From NCBI GenBank assembly GCA_013365325.1, contig JABVXV010000391.1, positions 1 to 52,751 of the forward strand: a stretch of 52,751 nucleotides of DNA, read 5' to 3'. Below the pieces are notes generated by a model. The model did not search any database. It was not told the origin of the DNA and saw only the letters and a program-made list of their open reading frames with translations. Below, one piece after another: positions 24,919-36,441 of this stretch. The stretch's first letter is position 1; each line of letters begins with the position of its first letter. The translations under genes were made by a program, and so were the position numbers. The stretch is from Dipetalonema caudispina. Taxonomy: Eukaryota; Nematoda; Chromadorea; Rhabditida; Onchocercidae.

Positions 24919-25528
24919 ATGGAGAGTGAACAACAACCCAATGCGGAAAAAAGTAGTGGTGAGGTTGCAAGAAAGGTTAACGAAAGTGATTCCATAGTTC
25001 TGCCGGAAGCAAGATCTAGTGATCAAAGCTTGCAAGAGTTAACTTCGCTGGTTAGTTTTTTTTTTAAAGCTTTATCTTTGGAAGAGTTGAGGGGTACGTA
25101 GAACTACCATGATCTCGATTTCTATTTTGCTAGATTTGTAGTATTATAATTGATGAACTATTTTTTTTTTTCATTTATGGTGATGAATAAGATGTGTTGG
25201 GGTGAAGCTATTTATTGAGAGGAACAAATTATAGCATAACAGCTATGCCTAAATTATCAATACTTGAAACTGAGAAAAAGTGAAGTTTTTTTTTCCTTCT
25301 TGAAATTCGCATGAAAGGATTCTCGATGTAAAATTTGCAAATTTCAAACAGAAAAGAGGAAAGCATATATTTCAGATACAAGGAGTATTGCAACAAACGC
25401 AGGATCGTTTTCAGCGTATGTCTGATCAAATCATTGGACGAATAGATGATATGACAAGACGTATCGATGAACTGGAAAAGAACATAACCGACCTAATGAC
25501 ACAGGCCGGAGTTGAACCGGAGCCATAA
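24919..25528 (+). CDS. hsb-1: Heat shock factor-binding protein 1, complete, 2 exons
   Basis: A small trimeric coiled-coil protein that binds HSF1 and damps the heat-shock response; in nematodes it affects longevity through HSF-1. Exons: 24919-25050 and 25376-25528; 94 aa. The second exon carries the near-invariant family core [20 protein letters not shown] then [13 protein letters not shown], a continuous heptad repeat. The first exon adds a 44-residue, Ser/Glu-rich, low-complexity N-terminus (longer than the human N-terminus) ending SLQELTSL, which joins in frame to [14 protein letters not shown] and matches the human QDLTSVVQTLLQQMQDKFQ region. The junction is phase 0 with donor GTTAGT and acceptor TTTCAG. 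The stop lies at 25526-25528, directly followed by a donor-like CG|GTAAAG. Confidence 0.95.
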
Positions 25529-28500
25529 CGGTAAAGGGTTGGTTTATTTGCTATTTAAAATCTCAAAAAATATTTGTCACTGTTAATAGTGACATGCAAT
25601 TTGATATTACCTGAAAATGGTAAAGGCATGAGTTAGGAATCATTGGGAAGGGTAGTTTGAGTAGTTTGACTGAGTATTAAGCCATATTAAGTCATTCAAC
25701 AATGGCAAACAATGGCATGATTTTAAACTTGTAGTTTTTGAAGGAAACAAGCTACTATAATTTTTATATTAGCACCGAACATCTAAAGAACATTAAGGTT
25801 GCAAGTTTACTGTGACTATTTAGTACATCAAAATATCGGAGTTCAATTTAATTATTTGGTTTCAAGTTGCTAACCACCACCTATTTAATGGGTAGATTAA
25901 ACGCAGTATATTGACGTTTGGCACATTGAACTTATTCCGGAGATTATTCTATAGTAATGTCTGACATGCATCACCAGCTGATATACTACAGTGAATCATA
26001 TTCCCATATTCATTTAATAAATTCATATTTCCTGTTTCTTGCAGGCATTATTCTCGCTTACTGTGAGCCTCGTTAGCTCATTTGGTGCTTTCCGAAACAA
26101 ATGGAGACCCTTGATTAACCGGGAAATTGTCAACAGCATGATTCTTCTAATTTTTATTGACCTTTCTTTTATTCCTTCTTCACATTTATAAGTTAGTGTC
26201 ATTTTATAAGGAAATGATCATGATCGTGGTATGTTCAACATTTGAAATGTTTTTAGGTACTGAAATGTTTGTAGTCATCAATTCTCAAAAAGTGAATTGT
26301 CCACATGCAAATTCTAAAATGGTTGTCACTATCAAAAAAAAATTGCAGCCAGCTGTACTCTTAATCTGTAAATTTGCCAGTTTCAATCCACAATTTATAT
26401 AAATTGAAATTAATTATTCCTCAAATCTTTTTATTTAGTTTTAGGGTTTCCATCAGAAATTCTACCATTCATAGCAATGGTGAGCGGTAACTTTTGTCAT
26501 TTCCCTGCTTTCTCAACACTTTGCTTTATCTGTCTTTGTTTAAGACTATTATTTTTTGAATTCAGAAGTAATATTTTTCATCTTAATAAACGTTTGCATA
26601 ATTGTATGACCTACATTGTCCTTGCATCCTGATAATCGATTTGAATGGATGGATTAGTCTGTAACAATGCACTGTATTGAGGTGGTCATGATAACGACCT
26701 GTGAGTTCGAGAAATATGAACTCATACTGTCACAAATTTAAATCTAATCTTCGGATGGATTTTTATTTTTTGGTATATTTTCACTTTCGTAGATCACATA
26801 AAAACAAAGTATATATGTATTTCATTCTTGCAAGGTAAGAAGTTTTCCAATGCAAATATTGGTCTTTATTCTATGAACAATGAACTGTTTACTAATATTT
26901 AATTATACCTGTTGACATAACAGTATTTCATCTGTTCGCTTTAGCTATTTGAATTATTGCTTTTATATATTTTCGAAGTTCGCATGGTATCAGCGAATGT
27001 TTCCATCGTGAATTTACCTGATACTCATAGTTCAATGCTAGTGATTGTTAAATTGAAATATGATCAAATTTAACGAATTATGCCAAATAATTGTTATTGA
27101 CCTATGTCTAAAACTTCCTTATACTATCTCTTTGTGGTTATTTGCCATCGGAATTTCTCTCTCCACCTCCTTCTCACCTATTCATTATTATTTATATTAG
27201 GGATTGAAAATTATTACTATTACTTCCTAAGATGACACAATAATGATTAACAATAATAGTAATACAATGCTTCTTTTTTTTCTCTAAAATCTACCAAGTA
27301 ATCATCTAAGTAGCAATATTTACTCATCCCGAATGTTGTTAATAAAACAAATTCTGGTTTACCTATTCTTATTATAATGTATACGAATCTTTCTAAGTAT
27401 AATAGTTTACATTTGATTTGACCTTTTCTTTCATATTATTTTCCAATAATAACTAGAAATAATGCGCATCCTGTCCTTTAGATTTCCCTCTTTTTTTTTT
27501 TGTTTTTCCTTAAAGATAGTATAAGTTAAATTAAATTTCCTATCATAAATCATAATTCTTTTTTGGAAAGATTTATATTTAACCAATTCCATTATACATT
27601 ATTCAATTAAAAGGATAGGAAGCATAATTATTGAATAATCTAAGCATTTTTGGTATGTTTTAAATCTTTCATATGAAATATATTACAATACAGACAATTC
27701 AAATTTTATAAATACAAGAAAGAAAAATGCTACATTTGTAATATGAGAATTATTTTCATTTTTGAGCTATTTGTAGTAATCATGTTCTTCTGAAATAAGG
27801 TACAATTACAAACGGAATATCTCTTAAATAGTCCTAAGAAGTCTTACAATCTATTAATTACTCAACCTACAGAAATTAGATAATTGTAAATTGATTCTCG
27901 AAGTCATAGGAATAAATTACAACATATCGCACTTCCATTTCATTTACTATTCCTATAAGTTTGTGTATAAGTACAAAAAAAATTTGATCATGTGAGATAA
28001 AAGTTTTTCAATGCGGATTACAATAGAGTTGCACAGACTATATCGTTGTTGTCTAGCGCGATGCTACTTTAACAATTCTTGCAATTGTTTCATACGATTG
28101 TGTGATCTTTTTCACGTGTGTCATTCTGATCTGGTTACTGTGAAAATACTGGTCCCATGGGATCTTTGAAATCAATTTTTGATAGGGAAATCCGTCAGTC
28201 CCTATTGCAGACATTTGAATGCTTTATTTGAAAATGCTTCTCATACTACATGCAACAACTATTACTCTTCCCAGCACTATCCTTACTTTATTTTCATTCA
28301 TTCATTCATGTTCACATCGATTTTACCATTTTTTTTATTTTGGTAGTTTCCTTAACAGTAAAATAAAATAATTGTTCATAATTGTGCATTTTATTTTTTC
28401 CAATTTTTTCCATAAATAAATTCAAATTCCAAGTTTAGCTTTCATTTTATTGCTCCAAATTACTGATGTTTGTTCCCTCGTGATTCGATTTTTGAAATTC

Positions 28501-28576
28501 ATTTTTGTCACAAAATTTCGTTTCATTTTTATCTTGTACTTAAATTTGAAACTTTTTATAGATGGCACTCTGATCA
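25529..28576. other. 3-kb spacer between hsb-1 and eak-7
   Basis: Mostly AT-rich with no recognised coding exon. An 82-codon open frame at 26157-26402 has no family resemblance. AATAAA occurs at 26016-26021. A GC-richer patch at about 26045-26130 follows a good splice acceptor (CTTGCAG) and could be a non-coding exon. The stretch 28000-28180 is also less AT-biased but not open. It probably holds the hsb-1 3' end and eak-7 promoter. Confidence 0.55.
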
Positions 28577-30901
28577 ATGGGTAATATTGAAAGCAAAGGA
28601 AAAAGTTTCACTAAAGGCAAAAAGAAGAATGAAAGCGATTCCCAGTTATTGTTAAAAAATCGATTCTACGAAATAGCTAATGGGGGATCATCTATTGACA
28701 AATCCTTCTTCTTTGTAAGCTCTCGGTTATTTTTCCCCACTGTAAAATTTGAAACACATTGAATATTCTCGCAAAATTAACTTCTTTCAATTCTTAATTT
28801 TTTAGAAATATACCGAGTCAATAATATGTCCGCAGCTACAGTTATTCATATATGATTCACTAAGTGAAGTCGAGAATGTTGTAAGTTCCAAGATCTAAAT
28901 ACAAACATCAATCGGTCAATATCACCTGGTAATTTATATTATTACTATGTGATATTATACTGATAGAATATGTTTTGTAAGAATACTGATGAATCAACTG
29001 GATAATTTGTTCTCTGGAAATCTTAACATGATAAGAGACTTTAGATTAGGGTGGAACGTTTTGTACAATTCGCCGAAATGATACTTGGTGATTTCAATCA
29101 ACAAGCAAAAGTTCTCTTGCAATTTAACCAACCAATCAAACAGGTACTAACTTCAATAAATATCAATAAATTTTACGATTTATTCAAATTTTTGTTAATA
29201 GTCAGTTAACTGAATTAACATATCTTACATATTTCAGATTTTAGAGGTTATGATTTCCTCATTTTTTAAATGTGAACAATTGGATCCTCAAAGTATCACA
29301 CTTCTCGTTGATTTTCTAATGGAAAGTATTCCATCACAATTGGATCCATCCACTTTAAGTAACTTTATGCAAAGCCAAATTATCTTACCGACTATGGTCA
29401 AACATATCAGTGAACTGATCTTTATCGGACCGCGAGAAAGCTCGAAACTTTTCCAACAGCTTAGCAAAAACTCCTTGCTTACTCCGGCTGCACTATGTCT
29501 TGTGTATGCGAATTTGCCTGAAGAATTCCGAAATCGATGGAAGCTATTATTTTCAAGGTCCGATGCTGTAAATTATTTACAAATTATCTAATATCAGACT
29601 TCAAAAATGCAAAGTTTCAGAATCTCATCAGTCGTGGAGATCTAATTCTGTGGATTTCCAAGCAAATTTCATTAATCGTTGACTACATATTTTAGGAGAA
29701 ACAATCTTATGTTATCCTATTTTAAGTTCGTGATTTAGACTTAATAAGTGGAACTGCCCGAAGATTTTATCATAATAAATCTGGGATTCACCGACTCCCA
29801 CCTAACATGCTTTCTGTAGAAGGTTTGTCTAGTATAACTCAGTAGAATACAGAAAATTCTTCGTAAGATCAACTGGCTTCCTTGTCCTCTTTTAATGAGA
29901 TGCCAAATCTAATTTATATTTCGAGATAAATTCCAAAATCTCCACTCACTTCTAAAATCGGAACGTAAAAATTTTTGAAAGAAACAGCTCATATAAATAT
30001 GACTACTTTCGAATTCGAATTTCAGTGAAAAACATGGTGAAAGTTTTATGAGGCTAGTGAAAAGTGTAGATCGTGCAGGTCCGTGTCTAGTTGTCATAGA
30101 AACAACATCCAACCGCGTCTTTGGTGCATTTGCCAGTCAGGGCTTCATTTGTGGTCCACGACATACCGGTGATAATCAATGCTTTCTGTTTGAAGATCGA
30201 CGAAACTTGCATATTTATAGCGCCACGGGTTACAATAGCAATTTTGGTTATCTCAATTTTGGCCAAGTTTCACTGCCAAATGGAATTGTACGTCTTCATT
30301 TTAGAACTTCAAAACTATAGATTACTTGTCTTGCACCAACTTGATTACTAACAACAATGACTACGGTAATGATTATATGTCAATAATGATTAAAACTGCG
30401 ATAAAGATATTTGAGAAAGCAGCCTCTCTAATCTCTCCTGACGGCTTCTAGTACACAAATACCTTATACCTAATCTAACTTATTCTAGCAACTTTAGCTA
30501 GCAATTGGTACCTCCTTAATGGTCTGTTATGTCGTATTTGGAAATCCTGCCCTAGTCTCGTTTGACTTTAATTTTAACATAATTTCCGTTAAACCAAAAG
30601 AATTTTTCAGGGTATGGGTGGACAAGGTGAGAACTGGTCCTTCTTTCTACATGAGGATTTCAGCAATGGTAGTTCTACACCTGGAATAAGTACATTTAAA
30701 AAATGTTGGTTGGCCGGTGAAATGACGTTTAAAATGAAAAATGTAGAAGTATGGTCAATCGGAGAAAAACTCAAGGAAATGATAGGTACTGAAGTGCAAG
30801 CTAAGTTGGATGGGCAACGTGCGACAATGAATAAAAATGAAACACGTTTGTTATTTGAATTAAGTGGTAAAGAATTCCATGGTGATTCTTTCAAAGAATA
30901 A
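28577..30901 (+). CDS. eak-7: TLDc-domain protein MEAK7/EAK-7, complete, 6 exons
   Basis: The human homologue MEAK7 is a lysosomal activator of an alternative mTOR pathway; nematode EAK-7 acts with Akt-1 to restrain DAF-16. Exons: 28577-28714, 28806-28880, 29045-29143, 29238-29557, 30026-30287, 30611-30901; 394 aa (human about 456). It begins MGNIESKGKSF, an N-myristoylation signal, as in the family. The C-terminal TLDc domain is clear: GPCLVVIETTSNRVFGAFAS, then HTGDNQCFLFEDRRNLHIYS, then TGYNSNFGYLNFGQVSLPNG, then GMGGQGENWSFFLHEDF and VEVWSIG. Residues about 105-215 (exon 4) form the helical region ending LVYANLPEEFRNRWKLLFS. A splice acceptor ends at 28561, and a 3-codon upstream ORF lies between it and the start. 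The polyadenylation hexamer AATAAA overlaps the stop codon. Confidence 0.92.
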
Positions 30902-30902
30902 A
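30897..30902 (+). terminator. eak-7: AATAAA overlapping the eak-7 stop codon
   Basis: The final GAA TAA A of eak-7 contains AATAAA at 30897-30902. A second AATAAA lies at 31131-31136, next to the end of the convergent nuo-2 coding sequence. Either could be used. Confidence 0.45.
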
Positions 30903-31136
30903 AAATTTGTCTCAAAAATATGCATCAAACGTGATAAAACTGATGGAAAATATCAAGAAAAATCCGTCCTACGTCAAATAATATCTTTGCCCTAACTCAC
31001 TTAATCGTCTTTTGGCTTCCTACCTATCTATAAGAGGATTGGACTAATTCAGACATTTCCAGGTTTTCGCTCGGCAAACCGAGGATCTTTCCTAACAAAT
31101 TTGTTATATACACTGTTTACACAAAATTCGAATAAA

Positions 31137-33064
31137 TCATTTCTTATCCTTTTCGGTTTCTTTCTTAGGCTCCTCTAAACTGATCTGTTCATAACGCGAC
31201 ATCATAGATTCGTCACGGAAGTTAGGCATCGATTCCCATGGAGTTTTTAGATCAAATTTCCGGAATTCTTGCGCCAGTTCAGTTGGCTCATATACGCAGC
31301 GACCGAGTTCCGAATCATATCGCAACTGAAAGTCATCTTAACAATAATTTATTTGGTAGAATATTAGAAGTGATCATAAGTTTGCAATACACTCTTCACA
31401 GCAAGTTTTATAACTTTTGCGAATACAAAAGTTTTAAAGAACACACCTCAACATAACCAGATAAGGGGAAATCTTTCCTGAACGGATGCCCTTCAAAACC
31501 ATAATCGGTAAGAATGCGTCGTAAATCAGGATGATTGTTGAACCAAACGCCGTACATGTCGTAGACTTCTCTTTCATACCTGCAACAAAATTGAAGAAAG
31601 TTGAAAGTTCATATGTTTAAAGGAAAATTGAATTTCAAATTTCACTTACCAGTTTGCTCCTTTGAAAATCGATGTTATTGAATCCAGCGGTGCAATTTCA
31701 TCAGTGTATGTACGCACACGGATGCGTGCATTGAAACGTATTGAAAGAAGAGCATAAATGACCTGAAATTATTGTAACAACATAATCCTGTTAGTGAAAT
31801 ATCATGAGAAAACAAAAAATTCAATCAAAAACGGTTATTCTGAAATACTCCTATTTGTGCATGAAAATTTTAGCACTTAACACCCCAAAATATATTATTC
31901 CAAATATCATCATACAGCGTTGTTCACAGTTATTGAGAAGTATGCAAATCAAGTTGAACTATCTCAACCAGTTGTATTATTGTGTAGTTATATACTGTTA
32001 GATAACAACATATAGTCTAATCTGATTTGTTACAGAAAACTAGACGAATAAACAAAGGGAGAATTCTCCAACGTAGTAATAAATTACAGCAAGTTATTCA
32101 TTACTTAAATGTTCAAACACAAATTATCAAACAACTTTATGTATCGGAATAATTTTCAACCTATGTGTAAGTAAAAGTAATAAAACCTCGAAACGAAATT
32201 TGCGTGAAGGGACATCCATTCCAGTTATAAACACGATATTAGTAAATTGTGCTGCATGATTTCCTTTTAGAAATGCCATCACAGGTAGAACTCCACTTGG
32301 ATGAATCAACAGCTCTAATTCATCTCCAGCAGCAAACTGCAAAACAGCAAACTATTTTAGAACTGTTGAAAGATTGCAAGGATGAAATTACTTACCAATA
32401 ATTTCATTTACCTCATTTGATGATATTTCAGGCTTTCAAATAACACTAAAACTATTCTAAAACTTACTGTAATGCATCTCTTACTACTCATAAGGTCGTA
32501 AACGAGCTTAACGAAATATCAGATCTCTAAAGGACATTCATAACATCAGCTTATTGAAATGTTGAATGTATAAAAAATCAAACTCCAAGGGTGCAATGTG
32601 CTAGCATATTCGTGTTGAAGATAAGAAGAAAAAAATACCTGTACTCTTTGTATAAATTTCGGCAAACATTCAGCACAATACTGACCGAATTTAGCTAATT
32701 TCTCACGTTTCAAATCATCGATTTTCCACATTGTTGCTAAAAAAAACTTCCCGAAGTTAAAAATTACACAAAGAAAAATTTGAAAAAATGACGGAAAAAG
32801 TGAAAACATTAAGGTGCGACAAGAAATTTGCTGATCATTCAATCTGCACTGAACTTTATTAAGGAACGGTGCAAATTCATCCTCATTTAAATTCCAAATT
32901 CAATTTCAAACAAACGAAAAAGAAGAAGCAGAAAAACACATACATTTCTTTTTATCTTTTTCCTCTTTTCCAGAGACATTTGTCGTACAGCTTCGTATGT
33001 CCTTATTGATAATTCCCGTAAACCTGCATAACGTACGCCAAGTTTGCACTTGGCGACTCAACAT
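31137..33064 (-). CDS. nuo-2: NADH dehydrogenase iron-sulfur protein 3 (NDUFS3, 30 kDa complex I subunit), complete, 6 exons
   Basis: A core peripheral-arm subunit of mitochondrial complex I. Minus-strand exons: 33064-32944, 32736-32639, 32336-32187, 31762-31650, 31579-31447, 31325-31137; 267 aa (human 264). The N-terminus [17 protein letters not shown] is a basic, amphipathic mitochondrial presequence. The body includes [20 protein letters not shown], the [20 protein letters not shown] stretch, [17 protein letters not shown], and the family signature [20 protein letters not shown], continuing [20 protein letters not shown]. It ends [20 protein letters not shown] plus a charged tail. A CTTCAG acceptor ends at 33078, giving a 13-base 5' UTR. 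All junctions are GT-AG and in phase. It converges on eak-7 (stop codons about 240 bases apart). Confidence 0.97.
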
Positions 33065-33370
33065 TTGAAATTTCGATCTGAAGCAAAAAAAAAAAAATTT
33101 GTAACAGCACAGAAAGTTATTAATAATCATCCACATCAGTATCATTCACATCCTATCTCAAACTGAGAAGCAGCACAAGTCACTTAGTACATTTAACTAA
33201 TTAACTAATTAACTAATTAGAAGGCTTTCCTTGACAATTTATTCGAGATAGATTTAACCTAAGTATCAAAAGCTTAAAATCATGCACAGATCGGAATAAA
33301 CGAAGCAAACAGTTAGATATTTAGCATGTGCATTTCTTTCAGGAAATCAGGAAATGTTCAATAGGTTATA

Positions 33371-33511
33371 ATGAGTATGATTGAGACAGTTCGGAATGCT
33401 CGGTTAAAGCGGTACAACAAGAAACCTTCAAACATCAATCGGTTACACGGAGTGAGAAGTTACGACGATTATCTGATATCTGATAATTTGGTGGAAAAGT
33501 TATCCGGTTAG
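33371..33511 (+). CDS. Possible 46-aa small protein divergent from nuo-2
   Basis: ATG at 33371 opens 46 codons (MSMIETVRNARLKRYNKKPS, then NINRLHGVRSYDDYLISDNL, then VEKLSG) to TAG. Composition is balanced and GC-richer than the surroundings, with many charged residues, no membrane segment and no signal peptide. A TTTCTTTCAG acceptor lies just upstream (about 33336-33345), consistent with a trans-spliced mRNA. The last codons overlap a donor (TCC G|GTTAGG); splicing to CAG at 33573-33575 would give a slightly different C-terminus ending after a few residues. I do not recognise the family. It shares a promoter interval of about 300 bases with nuo-2. It may be a first exon, a microprotein, or chance. 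Confidence 0.33.
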   Translation: MSMIETVRNARLKRYNKKPSNINRLHGVRSYDDYLISDNLVEKLSG

Positions 33512-34060
33512 GTACCATTATCTATATTTAGTAATTAAATCACCAAAAATTATATGATCAAACTAAGATATTCAGGAAGAGAAAGGGAGTGAAATGAAAC
33601 CGGAACAACAAATCTAATGGGAAAACGGAAAAGCATTGCTATTACGGCAAAAATGCTTGTAGAAAATTTCCTTCCTGATTATAAATTCCACGGTTTGAGA
33701 TCTTCAATCAATGTGCAATTGAAAAATACAATAATTTCGAAGAGTGTACGAGGAAGATTGCTTATATTAGAAAATATATGTTAGTTACAGATTGTGAGTA
33801 AAGCAGAAAGTTTGGAAAATATGTACGGACTAGAGAAATGAAGTGAAGCGAGAGAAATCTTTCATTAGAAAATACATGTGGAAGAGAGATTGAGAGTACA
33901 ACGAAAGATTATGTGGATGAGTTAGAGATTAAACATAAAAGGATAATAGAAATTTTTCTGTAAAATGACAGTATAATCTTTCAAAATTGTGTATTCCTAG
34001 TTCAAGCACAATTTTAGAAAAAAAAAAAGTAAAACCAAAACGTTCAAAATAAAATGATAG

Positions 34061-34339
34061 ATTGAGAGAATGACAAATTATCAACAGTCGATAGTTATAG
34101 CAGTGATTGAGAGAATGAAGAAATATTAGCAGCCGATAGTTATAGCAGTGATTGAGAGAATGAAGAAATATTAACAGTCGATAGTTATAGCAGTGATTGA
34201 GAGAATGAAGAAATATTAACAGCCGATAGTTATAGTAGTGATTGAGAGAATGAAGAAATATTAACAGTCGATAGTTATAGCATTGATTGAGAGAATGAAG
34301 AAATATTAACAGCTGATAGTTATAGCAGTGATTGAGAGC
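34061..34339. repeat. 45-bp minisatellite, about 6 copies
   Basis: GATAGTTATAG recurs at 34090, 34135, 34180, 34225, 34270 and 34315, exactly 45 bases apart. Because 45 is divisible by three, the minus strand carries a repeated 15-residue open frame (SLNHCYNYRLLIFLH); this is a by-product of the repeat, with no start or splice context suggesting a gene. Confidence 0.93.
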
Positions 34340-35268
34340 ATTTTTTAACCGATACAAAATGCTACAATTCGACCATTTTAAAAAGTGATTGAATGCAAGC
34401 AAATATTTGTAGCATTTCGGGTGGGAGAAAATTAAAATAATCGAAACATAGTATACAAAAGAATTTTTTAATACTCATACTTATCCTATCCTATCTTATC
34501 ATATCATCTTGCCTATCATTCCATCCTATTAAATTTCTTAAGATCATTCTTTTTTTTTTTATCCTGTCTTGTTCCATTTTTATTCTATTTTGCTATATTT
34601 TATATTTATCTCATTTGTCTACCCATCTATTTTGTTTCATGTACTCCATACTTTTTTTTCATACATTAATGGAATTTAAATTTTAGTGAAGTTAATTTGA
34701 ATAAGCCTTAAGATGATATTCTAGAATATAAAACTGGTAGTAACATTCGGTAGTTTTTCCTTTTTATTTTTTTCGATTAAAGCTATCATTTGAAACGATG
34801 AAACAAGTGAAAAATATCAAATATTTAAGCAAATAAGAGACTAAATTGTTAATTTAGCTTATGTTATTTTTTATTTATTTAAAAAAAAAATCCAATTAAA
34901 TTTTACCAAATTGAATTATAGTGCTAAAAATCTTTCCTTTTTGTTTCACCGTCAAAAATTAACGATTAGAAATTTTTCTCTTCCTTTTCTTTTTTTTAAA
35001 ATTCATAATTAAAATGGTATAATTTGTTTTGGAGCAAAAGAAATAGTAATAATAATAATTTTCCGATTATTTTATTATGTTAACTTCTGCAAATTTCATG
35101 AATTCATCATCAGATAGATCGAATAAAATGTTATCTGAAGTTAGTATACATTGAAGAAGTTATTGTTACTAATATAAAAATTATCAGAAATGAAATTAAA
35201 CTGTTAAGCATTCATCGAAACATTATCAAGAAGTCGTATATGCATGTTAAATATAGTTTAAATGATGT

Positions 35269-35290
35269 GTGGTATGTATGTGTGTGTGTA

Positions 35291-35321
<31 letters not shown>

Positions 35322-35330
35322 GTGTGTGTG
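35269..35330. repeat. (TG)n microsatellite
   Basis: TG dinucleotide tract with occasional TATG interruptions. Confidence 0.9.
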
Positions 35331-36288
35331 ATAATCCTCTCATCGTTGGTATAATCTTTTTAATCATCTTAGCAATAATTGATGATAAATTTGAATATTT
35401 AGACATTCTTTATTTGCAATTTATCCTGATTGGGATATGACGACAACTAATTAAATGGATAGTTTTAGTAGTATCAATGTGGTTTTTCAAAAAAAAAAAA
35501 AAAAAAAAAAAGGAAACCGGATTTAAACTGGTTTTATTTCTTCATTTCACTTGTCATAAGATATACATGTGATATCTTCAGCTCGCCTTACGCTTTCGAA
35601 CTTTGTTCTTCTCATTTTCTGATAATGACAAAGCGAATTATTACGAGAACAAAAGCAATTATGAATTTAAATGTGTTAATTTTAATAAATCGTATCACTT
35701 GATAAAATTGCAAAATAAAAATGATCTACAGCTGCTAGGCAATGAAATAATCTTTGAAAAAGTGAAGAAAACTGTTCCAATATTAAAAATGTTGCAAAAA
35801 TTTTGGCTAACTTTCATGTATAATGTTTAAGGATAGCACTATTGATCGACTTTTGAAGTTTCTACTATCATTTAAAAATCCTTCGAAAGAATGCTAGAAT
35901 TATATGGAATGATTTTTCTAAGCTGTTATCATCGAATTTCTTTTGCATATGAAAAAATCTGTAAAATTTTCAACAGCAAAAATTATAATATCACATGATA
36001 AATGTTATAATTGCATGAAGCTTCCTATGACTAATCATTTAGGACAACATTTAAAATACTTTTGCTAAATCCCTTCTAATTATGTTCATCATGTTTTAAA
36101 ACATCTCATATTTTCGCCATATCAAAGCATAAACTGGCATTGGTCAATAATCGACACCGATCATAAAGTGGAACCATGAGAAGCATATATTAGAACAATA
36201 GGTTACCTATTCATTTTTAATTAAATATCATAATAGAAACCGGGTGATACATGTAAATGTTTGAATCATAATGTATATTCTAAGTTAT

Positions 36289-36441
36289 TTACGAGCATGT
36301 ATGTTTGTGAGATTGAGCCGGATCTCTTTCACAATGTTGTTCCACCCTACAAAATACCGGTTTTGCTATCTGTCTCCTCGTTTTATAGCATGAAACAATT
36401 GCTCCAGAAATGCTCCATTTTTCATCATTATTATTAGCCAT
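36289..36441 (-). CDS. Possible 50-aa ORF, unrecognised
   Basis: ATG at 36441-36439 opens 50 codons to TAA at 36291-36289: MANNNDEKWSISGAIVSCYK, TRRQIAKPVFCRVEQHCERD, PAQSHKHTCS. It is GC-richer than its flanks and has four cysteines and many basic residues. A donor-like TC|GTAAAT overlaps the stop, so it could be a first exon, but I could not find a matching downstream exon with confidence. A shorter open frame also exists on the opposite strand. No family is recognised; a gene relic or chance ORF is possible. Confidence 0.25.
   Translation of the reverse strand: MANNNDEKWSISGAIVSCYKTRRQIAKPVFCRVEQHCERDPAQSHKHTCS

Noticed and set aside
33929..34402. 157-codon minus-strand open frame
   Set aside because: It is produced entirely by the 45-bp minisatellite, whose period is a multiple of three; no start context, splice sites or family features.
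35603..35830. 75-codon plus-strand frame
   Set aside because: Lys/Asn/Phe/Ile-rich composition as expected of chance frames in AT-rich DNA; no splice or leader context.
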